Source: Verrucomicrobiaceae bacterium (GTDB lineage Bacteria; Verrucomicrobiota; Verrucomicrobiia; Verrucomicrobiales; Verrucomicrobiaceae). Taken from it: a stretch of DNA of 64,000 bases. The stretch spans positions 310,001 through 374,000 of the forward strand of contig JABTUN010000005.1 of the NCBI GenBank assembly GCA_015075365.1, read 5' to 3'. The translations under genes and the position numbers were made by a program. Position 1 is the stretch's first letter; each line of letters opens with the position of its first letter. Shown in pieces: positions 47,801 through 52,712 of this stretch. A model generated the notes under the pieces. The model made no database searches. It had not been told where the DNA came from and was given only the letters and a program-made list of their open reading frames with translations.

Positions 47801-47907
47801 CGGTGGACACGGAGGGTCCCCTGGCCGTTGACCTGCCCGTGTCGCTGACCGATCCTTCGAGCCCCGCAGGCACGGCGTTCTACCGTATTCGTGTCACCGG
47901 GCCGTGA
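32824..47907 (+). CDS. Giant mosaic secreted protein with trypsin-like domain
   Basis: 5,027 residues. A signal peptide ends near residue 46 (start at 32824 or 32866). Modules in order: delta-60 propeller (46-449); choice-of-anchor D/Ig (450-576); three LamG-like units (585-1230); cadherin-like sandwich (about 1240-1336); delta-60 (1340-1690); Ig (about 1783-1900); delta-60 (1993-2389, 2483-2883); RCC1 repeats (2979-3369); Ig; RCC1 (3583-3979); four fibronectin-like units (3988-4382); two PEGA-like units; a trypsin-like domain (about 4570-4800); PEGA-like; and a thrombospondin-type Ca site (DYDRDGFTNAQEYAAGTNP). Short linker modules ending in FGGDGNDL or a variant recur four times between propellers. 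The putative catalytic triad is His4611 (TAAHV), Asp4672 (KDVAAL) and Ser4760 (GGNSGGPL). It is probably secreted or surface-held; substrate unknown. Confidence 0.85.
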   Translation: MDLSVTSSPTGPQGMAWQHFSSGLWLRACLIFFVAWGLPASRAVAAPGDLDPTFGTDGKVVTNLGGTEAAYSVALQMDGKIVVAGISNANGSDDFMVTRYLEDGTLDASFGTGGTVLTDLSGAGSTDLGRRLAIQTDGKIVVVGETDAGTGGKNYALVRYMPDGTLDSSFGTGGLVVLDGGSSLNDGLSSIVIQPDGKLVVSGYFTHSVSGGSQLGVTLRFLANGAIDTSFASGGTSTIALPGKPHWSFDVALDASGRILVAGFGPQPSFLGYLTRLTANGSPDLSFNGGQVVTVEFSTGASSWCNTVNVQSDGRILVGGARWTQHSDFALERYLDNGTLDTSFGTAGVTTTDYAGNEEEVIDIAIDAHDRIITAGFQLDAADVELFGIHRYTRDGILDTTFGTGGRVLTTFGAVIDNSAYAVVLDVDGSIVAAGNAGNDIAVVRYEGGPTAPELVVTGNSTLITDSDITPSTADHTDFGSAQITSGSVTRTYTVQNSGDGTLTLGSVTITGTHAADFIVTAQPAASVAAGGSTTFQITFDPSAAGVRSATVNLTTNDGDESAFDFAIQGLGTGLPSPGQIIRPGNLSTGLKGWWKLEETTGTRMDSSGTGNHLTSNNVGSMVEDYWATGERSADFERDSGQFLSITHAAQSGLSLSGSFTLAAWVRPESIAGDGIMLGKWTPSTGYMLSYNASDGGTVNSFVDNNGNPKIYTDLVAGRWIHLVAVYDQAQNVISKYANGNLISVHSQATPPSQNSAEFRLGLRGDGADALDGLLKDVAVWDRPLSSLEVKSLASGIDVSTAYRPGNVSVAPTAWWKLDEIANGSTAVSRADSAAVSHPLTDNNTVQTGGGYLNGAAADFVAANSEYLTAPDSPDWTVGSGNASLSTWVRFRTLTGGSHYPIFSHSQDSMNYWMVYLYYTGGRHWLTLANAVSNVVTLELLADWQPKPGVWYHMAWTKSGTEHRFYVDGRPLGAPQTHATPLTDFAGPITIGRLPGTGVYLDGQQADVAFWKGYALSDAEIKALATALPVQKAGIVSYWPLDEASGTRKDEIGANHLSPSATIASAVGLVGSAADFEANAFRRLQINSAAQSGLNPVGALSVFGWVKPESTGSIQVIAARGYGNSGYGLSYRASGVGQFDTGPGAATTSSTVSVGTWSFLGGVWDGVRKLYFNGAIESNGEGTGPSASTHDFTIGANDIPGEYMDGLVDEVMVAGRWFRDEEVKALYLRGLNGLKAIISTDASLSSLSISSTGLSPAFASGTTSYTANVGFNISTVTLTPVVAQPNATVTVNGVPVNSGVASGAIPLNVGANTINTVVTAEDGVTTQTYIVTITRATIAAGDLIAGFSPNVAGTIYALAAQPDGKIIIGGSITSVGGVGRNKIARLNADGTLDTAFNPNVSAAIYSVVVQPDGKIIIGGNFVTVNGTTRNNIARLNADGTLDTGFNPDANNDVYAIAPLPGGGIVIGGNFTTVSGVTRNRLALLNADGTLDTGFNVDADQRVYGVGVQMDGKIVFGGQFITVGGVTRNRIARVNADGSLDTTFNPNAGGGNLTSLVLQPDGKWLVAGSFSSIGGTVRNNIARLNPDGTLDSGFNPNADLDVASLALQANGDILLCGSFTMVSGVARGKIARVNTSGVLDATFNPNANSTMQGVTLLPDGKILAHGSFTSFGGVPRTGLVMLHNDNFMLNLTPPDATHVIWSRSATAPELSQVTFDWSADGSTGWQMLGPASRIGISADWQLTGVSLLPSGFLRARGRSNGAWQNGSWGIVEHIQGYSGLPVPEITVEQPEATILLDNGPATDFGGVMPASPGMMKTFTIKNTGTADLTGLAVTKSGTHSADFALNTSGLSTTLTAGASTTFTVTFVPATLGNRSAALQIANNDADENPFDIALTGYGTGTQNFTYLNGSDVVLTTNGFTATGSTVNLSLGYAPAPFSVLTVVNNTSANPITGTFTNLAQGQTVTLSFGGTDYHFFADYFGGDGNDLVLVMKGPGVLDYTFGGTGKVWTEKLPGNDQARAVAVQPDGKVVAVGHDGGDFVVMRYNVDGTLDSGFGTGGRVTTAIGTETDEAHGVAIQGDGKIIVAGFAQTSGMRSMAVVRYLSNGTLDTTFDGDGKAVSLVGAFGGEGRDVVLQSDGKIVVGGDYWSGTDTDFALVRFNSDGSLDTSFGTGGIVTVAQPGRHDEAACVALAPDGKIVLAGHYQQGTDYVIELARFQTNGVLDTTFSGDGIQTTQIGAAERAHDVVVQPDGKIVLVGQGPGGGGNDGRVIRYKANGDLDETFSDDGHVGLSMGNWGDYAHSVALQWDGKILVAGITEDGVAANFMLARLLADGTLDTSFNGTGMVSTSLGATSSDFAYGMALGPDGHIVLAGLTTTGGTWDFVAARYLVETERDAHFATAQTVPMHAISFSGTGQTVNLTLGFQPTAGQVLTLVNNTGTSAIAAEFTNLANGQIIPLTYSGITYSFLASYTGGTGNDLTLTALSGALDYAFGASGKRVTGFGSGNDTIYAAAQQADGKIVVAGFSWNGSNDDLALARYDVNGTLDSSFGSGGKVVTGIGSGNDEVRGIAIQADGRIVAAGASHNGTNNDFVVARYNADGTLDTSFGGGAGFVTTAVGSSNDVAQGVVVQADGRIVVAGEAHNGTNNDFAVVRYNANGTLDTSFDSTGKVLTNVGGADDFGEDVALQPDGRIVVAGRSSNGANTDFAVVRYTTTGALDTTFNSSGMALIPVGTSDDEGRGVAIQADGKILVGGHSVNGAGGNDFALIRLTSGGTLDGGFASGGKLLTPMSAGEDYCLSVAFQADGRILAGGYAVSGGNADFALLRLLPTGALDNTWLGTGKVLTPVGGGNDEGRVVLALADGSALLAGRSHNGSNYDFAVARYAAEAEVQTHFTSAGTVALQSPLFSATGRTVNITLGFAPPLGTELLLLNNTGFHPISGEFANLAHGATVPLTFNSVNYGFVANYFGGDGNDLTLERAGTKLAAFGANESGQLGITGAATQANVPTQVVGTAPIYQKTILSMRAGQAHSLAVASDGTVAAWGSNANGQLGNGTTTSATTPVAVTMSGVLAGKKIIAVAAGGQHSLALCSDGTLAAWGDGSFGQIGDNGVLDRTSPVLVNTSGALSGKRVIAISAGANHSAALCSDGTVVCWGGNTNGELGNGNNTQSNVPVAVATSGVLLGHTAIAIACGQNHTLALLADGTVAAWGLNASGQLGNNSTTPSNVPALVSTAGVLNGKSVVEIAAGGQSALVRCSDGILAAWGLNDRGQLGVNSATTSFTTPQAVLTSGVLSGKTIVSLHMSQNHAGALCSDGSLAMWGAGNSGQLGNNAVSDSLAPVLANNAILGSTDLFIQTASGGTAGHTLALIGTAANEPKIVVEHEGGSLSHNSLPPVNFGSLVAGAYRTKGFVIRNAGTQTLAGISAATLGADAGMFVIQSQPQATLPPGEAAEVVLRFNPQSIGGRTASLQITSNGVPSPFIVNLEGSGDPELNINWQTGREVPAQAAGFDANGYEAVLSLGFDPQPGARLMMLENTGLSFIEGIFTNTFYGVLVHGQLIDLNHAGKDYTFVVNYYGGDGNDLVLEWAGNRLVSWGLNSGGALGNGSSTPTFTMLPSAVSVTTPLSGKTILSAACGFNHSLALCSDGVVAAWGTNSAGQLGNNSTTSSSSPVAVNQTGVLSGRQVVAVAAGTNFSVALCSDGRIATWGSDADGQLGNDAAFSNSSVPVLVDDSGVLAGRMVTFIAAGGSHVLALCSDGTLVAWGSSSGIAGGGQLGNGSGAPFKSGVPVAVSTAGVLSGKTIARIAAGVTHSLAWCTDGTFAAWGENPYGMLGNGTNTSSSVPVVTTASGELAGRTPVLLGAGVHHSIMLGTDGLLSGWGRNVNAQLGVSTATTFYYSPINVPVTNAFGANVIEQLVPGRLHQLVCLSDGTIAAWGAGSTGQLGHGASPTSSVTPVYVSPGVLTAGERFARAYSGSSAQHNVALVAKPLTLPGGPPIVTTNAATSVDKTIATLNALVNPNSLATDARFEYGLTTSYGTQTALQTNIGSGGSDVTLTQALTGLQPNTTYHYRVIATNSGGSVQGNDLTFTTLPDPPVAVTTGSNSITNTSATLAGTVNPNTRATTIYFEFGTDTLYGNTTAPQNISAGSSNVNVIAPISGLTLGTTYHFRLVAQSAAGTAYGDDVVFTTTSISAPGLSLLTPDPITTTGATLKGNVNPNGAITTAWFEYGLTTTYTGITSVTGFGAVTSPQPVSLPVSSLTPATTYHYRLVAQNSAGTTQGADATFTTLPLPPIVETQAAAALSTTSARLHGQVNAQNGSAVVTFEWGTNGTDFPNALTAAQSPVTGNANTPVSVDITNLAQFTTYHFRVKATSSGGTTTGNVLTFQPAVISGLAQQFPNEPPASNGSLTVTLAPTGILSGWRFLGEHRWRASGDTVTGLVHGSRLIEFRPVPGYLQPGTDTVNVTASGQMADFEYYATPSSGTGGILVVLKPDTLAQAVNEAERGQWRLLGETTWRNSGTTVSALPAGSYLVECKPVSGYATPVLVNIAVSSGQTVNPAIVYADAFSPTGTPPSVLSFGTVSTDATKPYGYVGQIRSNSGLGTGFAVKSRVVATAAHVVFDEGSLSAVQGLQWLLQEDAGGHEPLPVTPRGYYLIDGYATQRAAETPGSFSLASRQKDVAALYFINDTDAARTGFAGFLASDLTNNEFLISNAQKMLVGYPVDGIAALDQGRMHATPAANLSFTGFAFPNDRVFATSGIRSTGGNSGGPLCVQHTNGNWYPAAIYLGGATQSIVRAIDSQVIQLFDTAQQSGIDDQGYTGGGITHSGYNGTTTTSVGAAIINITPAGSGWRPAGSTRSWTMSGNARVGLPAGELFVEFIPVSGYQVPANHSIFVVANSTETFSITFQSSQTPQETWRQTYFGTTANSGDAADSHDYDRDGFTNAQEYAAGTNPTLSGDFFKAENPQRSGNTFSVSTAGKTGRTYILERSATMTNGTWTTVDTEGPLAVDLPVSLTDPSSPAGTAFYRIRVTGP

Positions 47908-47997
47908 TCACCGCATCCGTCCGGTGAGTTTGCCGCGTAAAGAAGGAATAATCCCCTTGCCCCGCCGCCTCGCGTTTTCATACTCGCCGCAGCCCCC

Positions 47998-49389
47998 ATG
48001 TCCTCCACCTCGTATCTCCCCGGCAAAGAACCCCATCCCCGCGAACACCGCCTCATCTTCAAGAACGTCGATCGCGTCGGCTGGAATCCCTCCATCGAGT
48101 GTGCCATTGCCGACGGCGGCTACGAGATGCTCAAAAAGGCCCTCGGCATGGAGCGCGGTGCCATCACGAACGAGGTGAAGGCCAGCGGCCTGCGCGGCCG
48201 TGGCGGCGCGGGCTTCCCCACCGGCGTGAAGTGGGGCTTCATCCCGCCAACAAACACGAAGCCGGTCTATCTCATCTGCAACGCTGACGAATCCGAGCCC
48301 GGCACCTTCAAAGACCGCTACATCATCCATCAGGACCCGCACCAGCTCATCGAGGGCATGACGATCTCCTGCTACGCCGTCGGGGCCAATCTCGCCTACA
48401 TCTACATCCGCGAGGAATTCCCCGAAGGCGCCAAGATCCTCGAAAAAGCCATCGCGGAGGCCCACGCGAAGGGCTTCCTCGGCAAAAACATCCTCGGCAG
48501 CGGCTTCGACTGCGAAATCTACGTCCACCGCGGCGCAGGGGCCTACATCTGCGGCGAGGAGACCGGCCTCATCGAGTCCCTTGAAGGCAAGCGCCCCTAC
48601 CCGCGCATCAAGCCGCCCTACTTCCCCGCCGCGCTCGGCCTCTACATGAGCCCGACCATCGTGAACAACGTCGAGTCCCTCTGCCATGTGAAACACATCC
48701 TGCAGATGGGCGGCGCGGAATACGCCAAGCTCGGCACCCCAAACAACACCGGCACCCGCATCCTCTGCGTCTCCGGCGACGTGCAAAAGCCCGGCTACTA
48801 CGAAGTGCAGGTCGGCAAAGTCACCATGGGCGAGGTCATCAACGACCTCTGCGGCGGCTTGAAGCCCGGCCGCAAACTCAAAGCCATTATCCCCGGCGGT
48901 TCCTCCGCCAAGGTGCTGCGTGCCGACGAGACGTTTAAGCTCAAAGACGGCCGCGAGCTCACCATCTGGGACATCCCCATGGACTTCGACACCATGGCCG
49001 CCTGCGGCACCATGGCTGGCTCCGGCGGTGTCATCATCATGGACGACAGCCGCAGCATGAGCTGGGTCATCAACAACCTGAACAACTTCTACGCCCACGA
49101 GAGCTGCGGCCAGTGCACCCCCTGCCGCGAAGGCAGCCTGTGGATGAAAAAGATCAGCGACCGCATCGTCTCCGGCAACGCCAGCCCCGACGACGTGGAC
49201 ACCTTGGAGCAGGTCGCCGTGCAAATCGACGGCCGCACCATCTGCGCCTTCGGCGAAGCCTCCGCCTGGCCCACGCAGTCCTTCGTCCGCAAATTCCGCG
49301 ACGAACTCAAAGCCGACTGCAAAGCGGACCTCGCCGGCAAGATCGTGAACAGCGAGGGCAAGGTGGCAGCAGCGAGCGTGAGCGCGTAA
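47998..49389 (+). CDS. nuoF: NADH-quinone oxidoreductase subunit F
   Basis: 463 residues, full NuoF length. The NADH site is GLRGRGGAGFPTGVKWGF, the FMN region includes ICNADESEPGTFKDR and YICGEETGLIESLEG, and the 4Fe-4S (N3) ligands are Cys370, Cys373 and Cys376 in CGQCTPC plus Cys416 (TICAFGE). It oxidises NADH in the peripheral arm of complex I. In most genomes it lies between nuoE and nuoG, but here it stands alone between the giant gene and debris. The C-terminus carries a short Ala/Lys tail. The start ATG at 47998 is the family start. Confidence 0.96.
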   Translation: MSSTSYLPGKEPHPREHRLIFKNVDRVGWNPSIECAIADGGYEMLKKALGMERGAITNEVKASGLRGRGGAGFPTGVKWGFIPPTNTKPVYLICNADESEPGTFKDRYIIHQDPHQLIEGMTISCYAVGANLAYIYIREEFPEGAKILEKAIAEAHAKGFLGKNILGSGFDCEIYVHRGAGAYICGEETGLIESLEGKRPYPRIKPPYFPAALGLYMSPTIVNNVESLCHVKHILQMGGAEYAKLGTPNNTGTRILCVSGDVQKPGYYEVQVGKVTMGEVINDLCGGLKPGRKLKAIIPGGSSAKVLRADETFKLKDGRELTIWDIPMDFDTMAACGTMAGSGGVIIMDDSRSMSWVINNLNNFYAHESCGQCTPCREGSLWMKKISDRIVSGNASPDDVDTLEQVAVQIDGRTICAFGEASAWPTQSFVRKFRDELKADCKADLAGKIVNSEGKVAAASVSA

Positions 49390-49495
49390 TCCAGGCGCTG
49401 AGTTCATGACTCTGCCGCCCCTCCAAGTCCGCTTGGATCGCATCAGAATGGCTCTAGGTGTGCAGTTCATCACGACTTGTGAGGTCGATGTCGGA

Positions 49496-49625
49496 TTTAA
49501 CAGGCTGCTGAACAATGCCCTCACCGGCCACTTGCCGGTGCTACAACAGCTCGAGCACCTGCGCTGTAGATCGGGGCAGTGACCCGGTCCGCAGCTCTTG
49601 CGGTGTTCTTCATCAGCCTGTTAAA
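49496..49625. repeat. MITE-like palindromic element, about 130 bp
   Basis: Arms TTTAACAGGCTGCTGAA (49496-49512) and TTCATCAGCCTGTTAAA (49609-49625) match in 16 of 17 positions. The core has CACCGG-CCACTTG-CCGGTG and CCGCA-GCTCT-TGCGG hairpins and, in reverse, the GACCGGGTC..GCCCCGATC motif also seen at about 1488-1513 and 1965-1990. It is non-coding. Confidence 0.7.
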
Positions 49626-49830
49626 ACCGCTCTCGTGATGCATCAGGTGGCAGTTCAGCACAGGGCGTCGAGGGCGAGCGTTTGGAAGGCGGCGTTGAAG
49701 AACAGGCTGTGCCGGTCTGTGGGATCGATGATCTGCTCCGCGCCCAGCCATGAGCTCCGAGATCATGTGATGCTGTCAGGCAGCAACCAAGTTTCTCTAA
49801 GCTTTAGTGCGTCCAAGCCGTGCTTTGACA

Positions 49831-49995
49831 TCATTCAGTGAGACGTTTGCACTTTTTGCCTTCACTCGCCTTGGCCTTGCGCAAAATCCGCAGGCAGGCG
49901 GCGTCCTCGAACTCCTCCTGGATGGCAAGGTAGTCGGCATACGGAATCACGGCAAATTGAGTTTTGCCGCTCTGGTGGAGGCATTGAGCGCGGAG
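49831..49995 (-). pseudogene. Remnant of a Phd/YefM-like antitoxin
   Basis: The frame is open for 54 codons to a TGA but has no usable start and a TGA directly upstream. It reads SGKTQFAVIPYADYLAIQEE, then FEDAACLRILRKAKASEGKK. The AVIPYADYLAI..EDA..LR pattern is like the second half of Phd/YefM antitoxins. No toxin gene is left nearby. It is a short sequence match by eye, so uncertain. Confidence 0.4.
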
Positions 49996-50070
49996 TCAAA
50001 TCATATCGAAGAATACAAAAGGCGGCTGGCACTCCCAGCCGCCTTTCGAGAGCGCTTTGCTCGGTTGCCC

Positions 50071-50447
50071 TCAAAAGCGGAGCACGACCTTCCCAACGTC
50101 CAGCATCACGTGCCATCCGGCAGCGTCCTTTGGAATTCCTTGGGCACCATGTAATAGCGTGACCTCTTGTCGGCCCGAAACACAAACTTTCGGACACCTC
50201 CGGCATTCGGACATGAACGGGCCGATCTGCTTGGGCGGGAAGTTGATCAAGGCGACGACCAGCCGACCGGCAAGCTCATCGGGGCGGTAGAACGCGGTGA
50301 TTTGCGCACTGGACTTCCGCAGGCCGACTTCCGGCCCAAATCGATGTGGAGAATGAACACAGGCTTCCGCGCCTCCGGAAAACCCCGTGCCTCGACGATG
50401 CGTCCGACGCGTAGCTCCACTTTGAGAAAATCGTCGAAGGTGATCAT
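50071..50447 (-). pseudogene. csaA: csaA (tRNA-binding-domain chaperone-like), frameshifted
   Basis: It starts ATGATC at 50447, overlapping the stop of the SHD1 gene (ATGA). The first part is textbook CsaA: MITFDDFLKVELRVGRIVEA then RKPVFILHIDLG. The frame shifts by one base near 50330-50340; in the other frame it continues VGLRKSSAQITAFYRPDEL, then INFPPKQIGPFMSEC. A missing C in the GGCC(C)GG run would restore it. The tail after FMSEC (CRRCPKVCVSG..VVLRF) does not match CsaA well, so a second change is possible. CsaA binds tRNA or acts as a small chaperone. Either a real pseudogene or a sequencing error. Confidence 0.7.
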
Positions 50448-51604
50448 CGCGTGGCAGGAGAAAGGTCCGCCCGGATGATGCGCGTGACGCCGGCTGGAGC
50501 GGGCAGCAAGGCGCTTTTCCAGGATTTGCCGCCGTCGGTCGAGTACCGGAGGTTCTCGGTGGGCTTCCAGTAGGTCTCGAAGGCGTAGAGCAGATCGGGA
50601 CGCACGGCGGCGAGGGTGCCGGGCAGGGCGACGCCTTTGAGTTCCTTCCATTTGATGCCGTCCGCGGACTCGTAGCCGGTTCCCTTGCGCGTGTTCACGA
50701 GGTAGCGTGCGCCATCGAAGACGAGGCTGCCAAACTTTGTGCCTTCGGGGAGCTTGGGCGTCACGTTTTGCCATTCCAGGCCGTTGGCGGTGTGATGCAG
50801 CGTGGCATCGCCCACGACAACAAAGCTGTTACCGTTGGTGGCGATGTAGAGGCGCGAGCGCGGTTCGATACGCGGTGGATAGTCCCATTTCTGGAAGTCG
50901 GTGGTGGTGATGAGAAAGCCGTTGTCGCCCGAGCCGACGAAGCGTCCGCCGGCAAAACGCCAGTCGCGGATGTTCGACTTGATGGGGGCGGCCTCTCCGA
51001 GCTTTTGCGCCTCGGCGGTGAGGTAATCCTTCGTCTTGGCATCGCCGATGACCTCCCACTTCAGGCCGTCCGTGGAGCGGATCACCTTACCGCTTTCGCC
51101 AAAGGCATGGGAGGCGTCGTTCACAAAGATCACGCCGCTGAGCACGCCCGCGTTGAAGTCATTGATATGCCAATCCACGCCGTCGCGGGTGGTGAGGATG
51201 TTGGATTTCGAGAAGCCGCCGACCGCCACCGCCACACCGTTGCCGGTGGCGATGGATTTGAGGTCGTTCTGATCATGCGCGGGCTTCCCGACGAACTGAT
51301 GATGGCTCCATGTGATGCCGTCCGTCGAGGAGAGGCGATGCAACCCGTTTCCGACGGCGAGGTAGATTCCGCCCTCGCCCTGGGAGGCCGGTTTCCAAGC
51401 GCGGACGTGCTCTTGATCGGCCTTCGAGAGGAAGGCAATCCCGAAGGTCACCACGCGACCGTCCGCGAGCTTCAGCGTGACCTGGCTGCCCTGCACCCTT
51501 TGGATTTCGCCCTCGATGTGCGTGCCTTGGGCATTGGTGAAGGTGTGGGCGTGGAGTGGGAGACAGGCGAGGGTGAGGATAGCAATGTGCTGGAGTGTGT
51601 TCAT
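50444..51604 (-). CDS. SHD1-domain secreted protein with sialidase-like propeller
   Basis: 386 residues. Signal peptide MNTLQHIAILTLACLPLHA. Residues about 22-65 form an SLA1-homology domain (FTNAQGTHIEGEIQRVQGSQ, then LADGRVVTFGIAFLSKADQE), a module common in Planctomycetes and Verrucomicrobia. The rest repeats STDGITWSHH-, TRDGVDWHI-, STDGLKWEV- and SADGIKWKEL-type Asp-box-like motifs, as in sialidase/BNR propellers. The product is likely periplasmic or secreted; ligand unknown. The stop overlaps csaA by four bases, so the pair was probably an operon. Confidence 0.8.
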   Translation of the reverse strand: MNTLQHIAILTLACLPLHAHTFTNAQGTHIEGEIQRVQGSQVTLKLADGRVVTFGIAFLSKADQEHVRAWKPASQGEGGIYLAVGNGLHRLSSTDGITWSHHQFVGKPAHDQNDLKSIATGNGVAVAVGGFSKSNILTTRDGVDWHINDFNAGVLSGVIFVNDASHAFGESGKVIRSTDGLKWEVIGDAKTKDYLTAEAQKLGEAAPIKSNIRDWRFAGGRFVGSGDNGFLITTTDFQKWDYPPRIEPRSRLYIATNGNSFVVVGDATLHHTANGLEWQNVTPKLPEGTKFGSLVFDGARYLVNTRKGTGYESADGIKWKELKGVALPGTLAAVRPDLLYAFETYWKPTENLRYSTDGGKSWKSALLPAPAGVTRIIRADLSPATR

Positions 51605-51839
51605 GACTTAGAGTGAGGGAGGCAACACCTGCACAGGGCAACGGGTAATCTATAGCAATCCTGACCTTCCGCTTACCACCCGGAAAAGAGAGCGGTGGCG
51701 TTTTTCAGGCTTTGCTGATGCGCTGTGACGACGTCCTTTATCAGGCGATCCCTTCTAATCGGCCTGCTCAAGGACAAGTGTTAAGAGCGGTGGTGTGCAG
51801 ATAGGTGCTGCGCTTCATCATTACTGGAAGAATGGCCGT

Positions 51840-52634
51840 TCAATAGCCGCCAGCGCCAATCACCGAACCCTGGGATTCAATTTTCTGTCCAGTTTTCTCC
51901 GCTGCCTCGCGTTTGCGGTATTCGTCCATCATCGCCGCGGTGGCGGTGGCACCGCAACGGGAGCCACCGAGGTCACGCACTTTGATGAGTCCATCGAGAT
52001 CACGCACGCCCCCGGCGGCCTTGACCTGCACTTTGGGCGAACATCTGGCGCGCATCAGGGCGAGATCGTGCTCCGTGGCACCCTTGTAGTTGTAGCTGCC
52101 GTCGGGCTGTTTGACGAAACCATAGCCGGTGCTGGTCTTCACCCAGTCGGCCCCGGCGCGCTCGCAGAGCGCGCAGAGTTTCTTCTTGAACGTGTCGCTG
52201 TCGAGTCCGCCCCCCCCGTTGGTGAGGTAATCGTTTTCGAAAATCACCTTCACCTTCGCACCGTGGCGATGCGCCTCGTCGCAGACAGCCTTCACGTCCG
52301 CCTCCACATAGTCCCAGTCGCCGCCGAGCGCCTTCCCGATGTTGATGACCATGTCGATCTCGTGCGCACCGTCCCGGCAGGCGAGTTCGGTCTCGTAGCG
52401 CTTCGATTCGGTGGTGCTGTTGCCGTGGGGGAAACCGATGACGCAACCAACCAGGACACCAGAGCCTCGGAGCCACTCCACCGCTTGCTTCACGGCGTAG
52501 GGTTTGATGCAAACGGAGGCGACCTGATATTCGGCGGCGAGCTTGCAGCCGGCTTCGAGGTCCGCATCCGTCATGGTCGGATGCAGCAGGCTGTGGTCGA
52601 TCATTTTGGCGAGGTCGGAATAGGAATACTTCAT
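51840..52634 (-). CDS. deoC: Deoxyribose-phosphate aldolase
   Basis: 264 residues. It starts MKYSYSDLAKMIDHSLLHPT, as in DeoC. The Schiff-base Lys is in the WVKTSTGYGF motif (Lys166), and the second catalytic Lys is in VKAAGGVRD (Lys205). It cleaves 2-deoxyribose 5-phosphate to glyceraldehyde 3-phosphate and acetaldehyde. The start at 52634 is the family one; the longer frame to 52742 overlaps the regulator. It lies divergent from the GntR/UTRA gene with 78 bases between, and could be its target. The C-terminal 30 residues (MMDEYRKREAAEKTGQKI) are a charged extension. Confidence 0.95.
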   Translation of the reverse strand: MKYSYSDLAKMIDHSLLHPTMTDADLEAGCKLAAEYQVASVCIKPYAVKQAVEWLRGSGVLVGCVIGFPHGNSTTESKRYETELACRDGAHEIDMVINIGKALGGDWDYVEADVKAVCDEAHRHGAKVKVIFENDYLTNGGGGLDSDTFKKKLCALCERAGADWVKTSTGYGFVKQPDGSYNYKGATEHDLALMRARCSPKVQVKAAGGVRDLDGLIKVRDLGGSRCGATATAAMMDEYRKREAAEKTGQKIESQGSVIGAGGY

Positions 52635-52712
52635 GGCATCTGTTATGGCAGCCCAGTTGTGGAATTGGCTTAGCCACTTGTCAAAGTGCTTCTTTTCAGC
52701 AATTCTCGCCTC

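Larger units (their letters stand above)
49390..50070. other. Gene debris and palindromic element
   Basis: No intact gene. It contains the palindromic element at 49496-49625 and two decayed minus-strand frames. One, RC of about 49831-49995, resembles the C-terminal part of an antitoxin-like protein. Another, around 49660-49760, reads SWLGAEQIIDPTDRHSLFF and continues NAAFQTLALDALC before a stop; I do not recognise it. Other frames here are Arg-rich shadows. Confidence 0.55.

Noticed and set aside
49807..50154. 115-codon plus-strand frame
   Set aside because: Antisense to the csaA and antitoxin remnants; no family pattern.
50247..50774. 175-codon minus-strand frame
   Set aside because: Its first half shadows the SHD1 gene in another frame; only its last part is the first half of csaA, annotated separately as a frameshifted gene.
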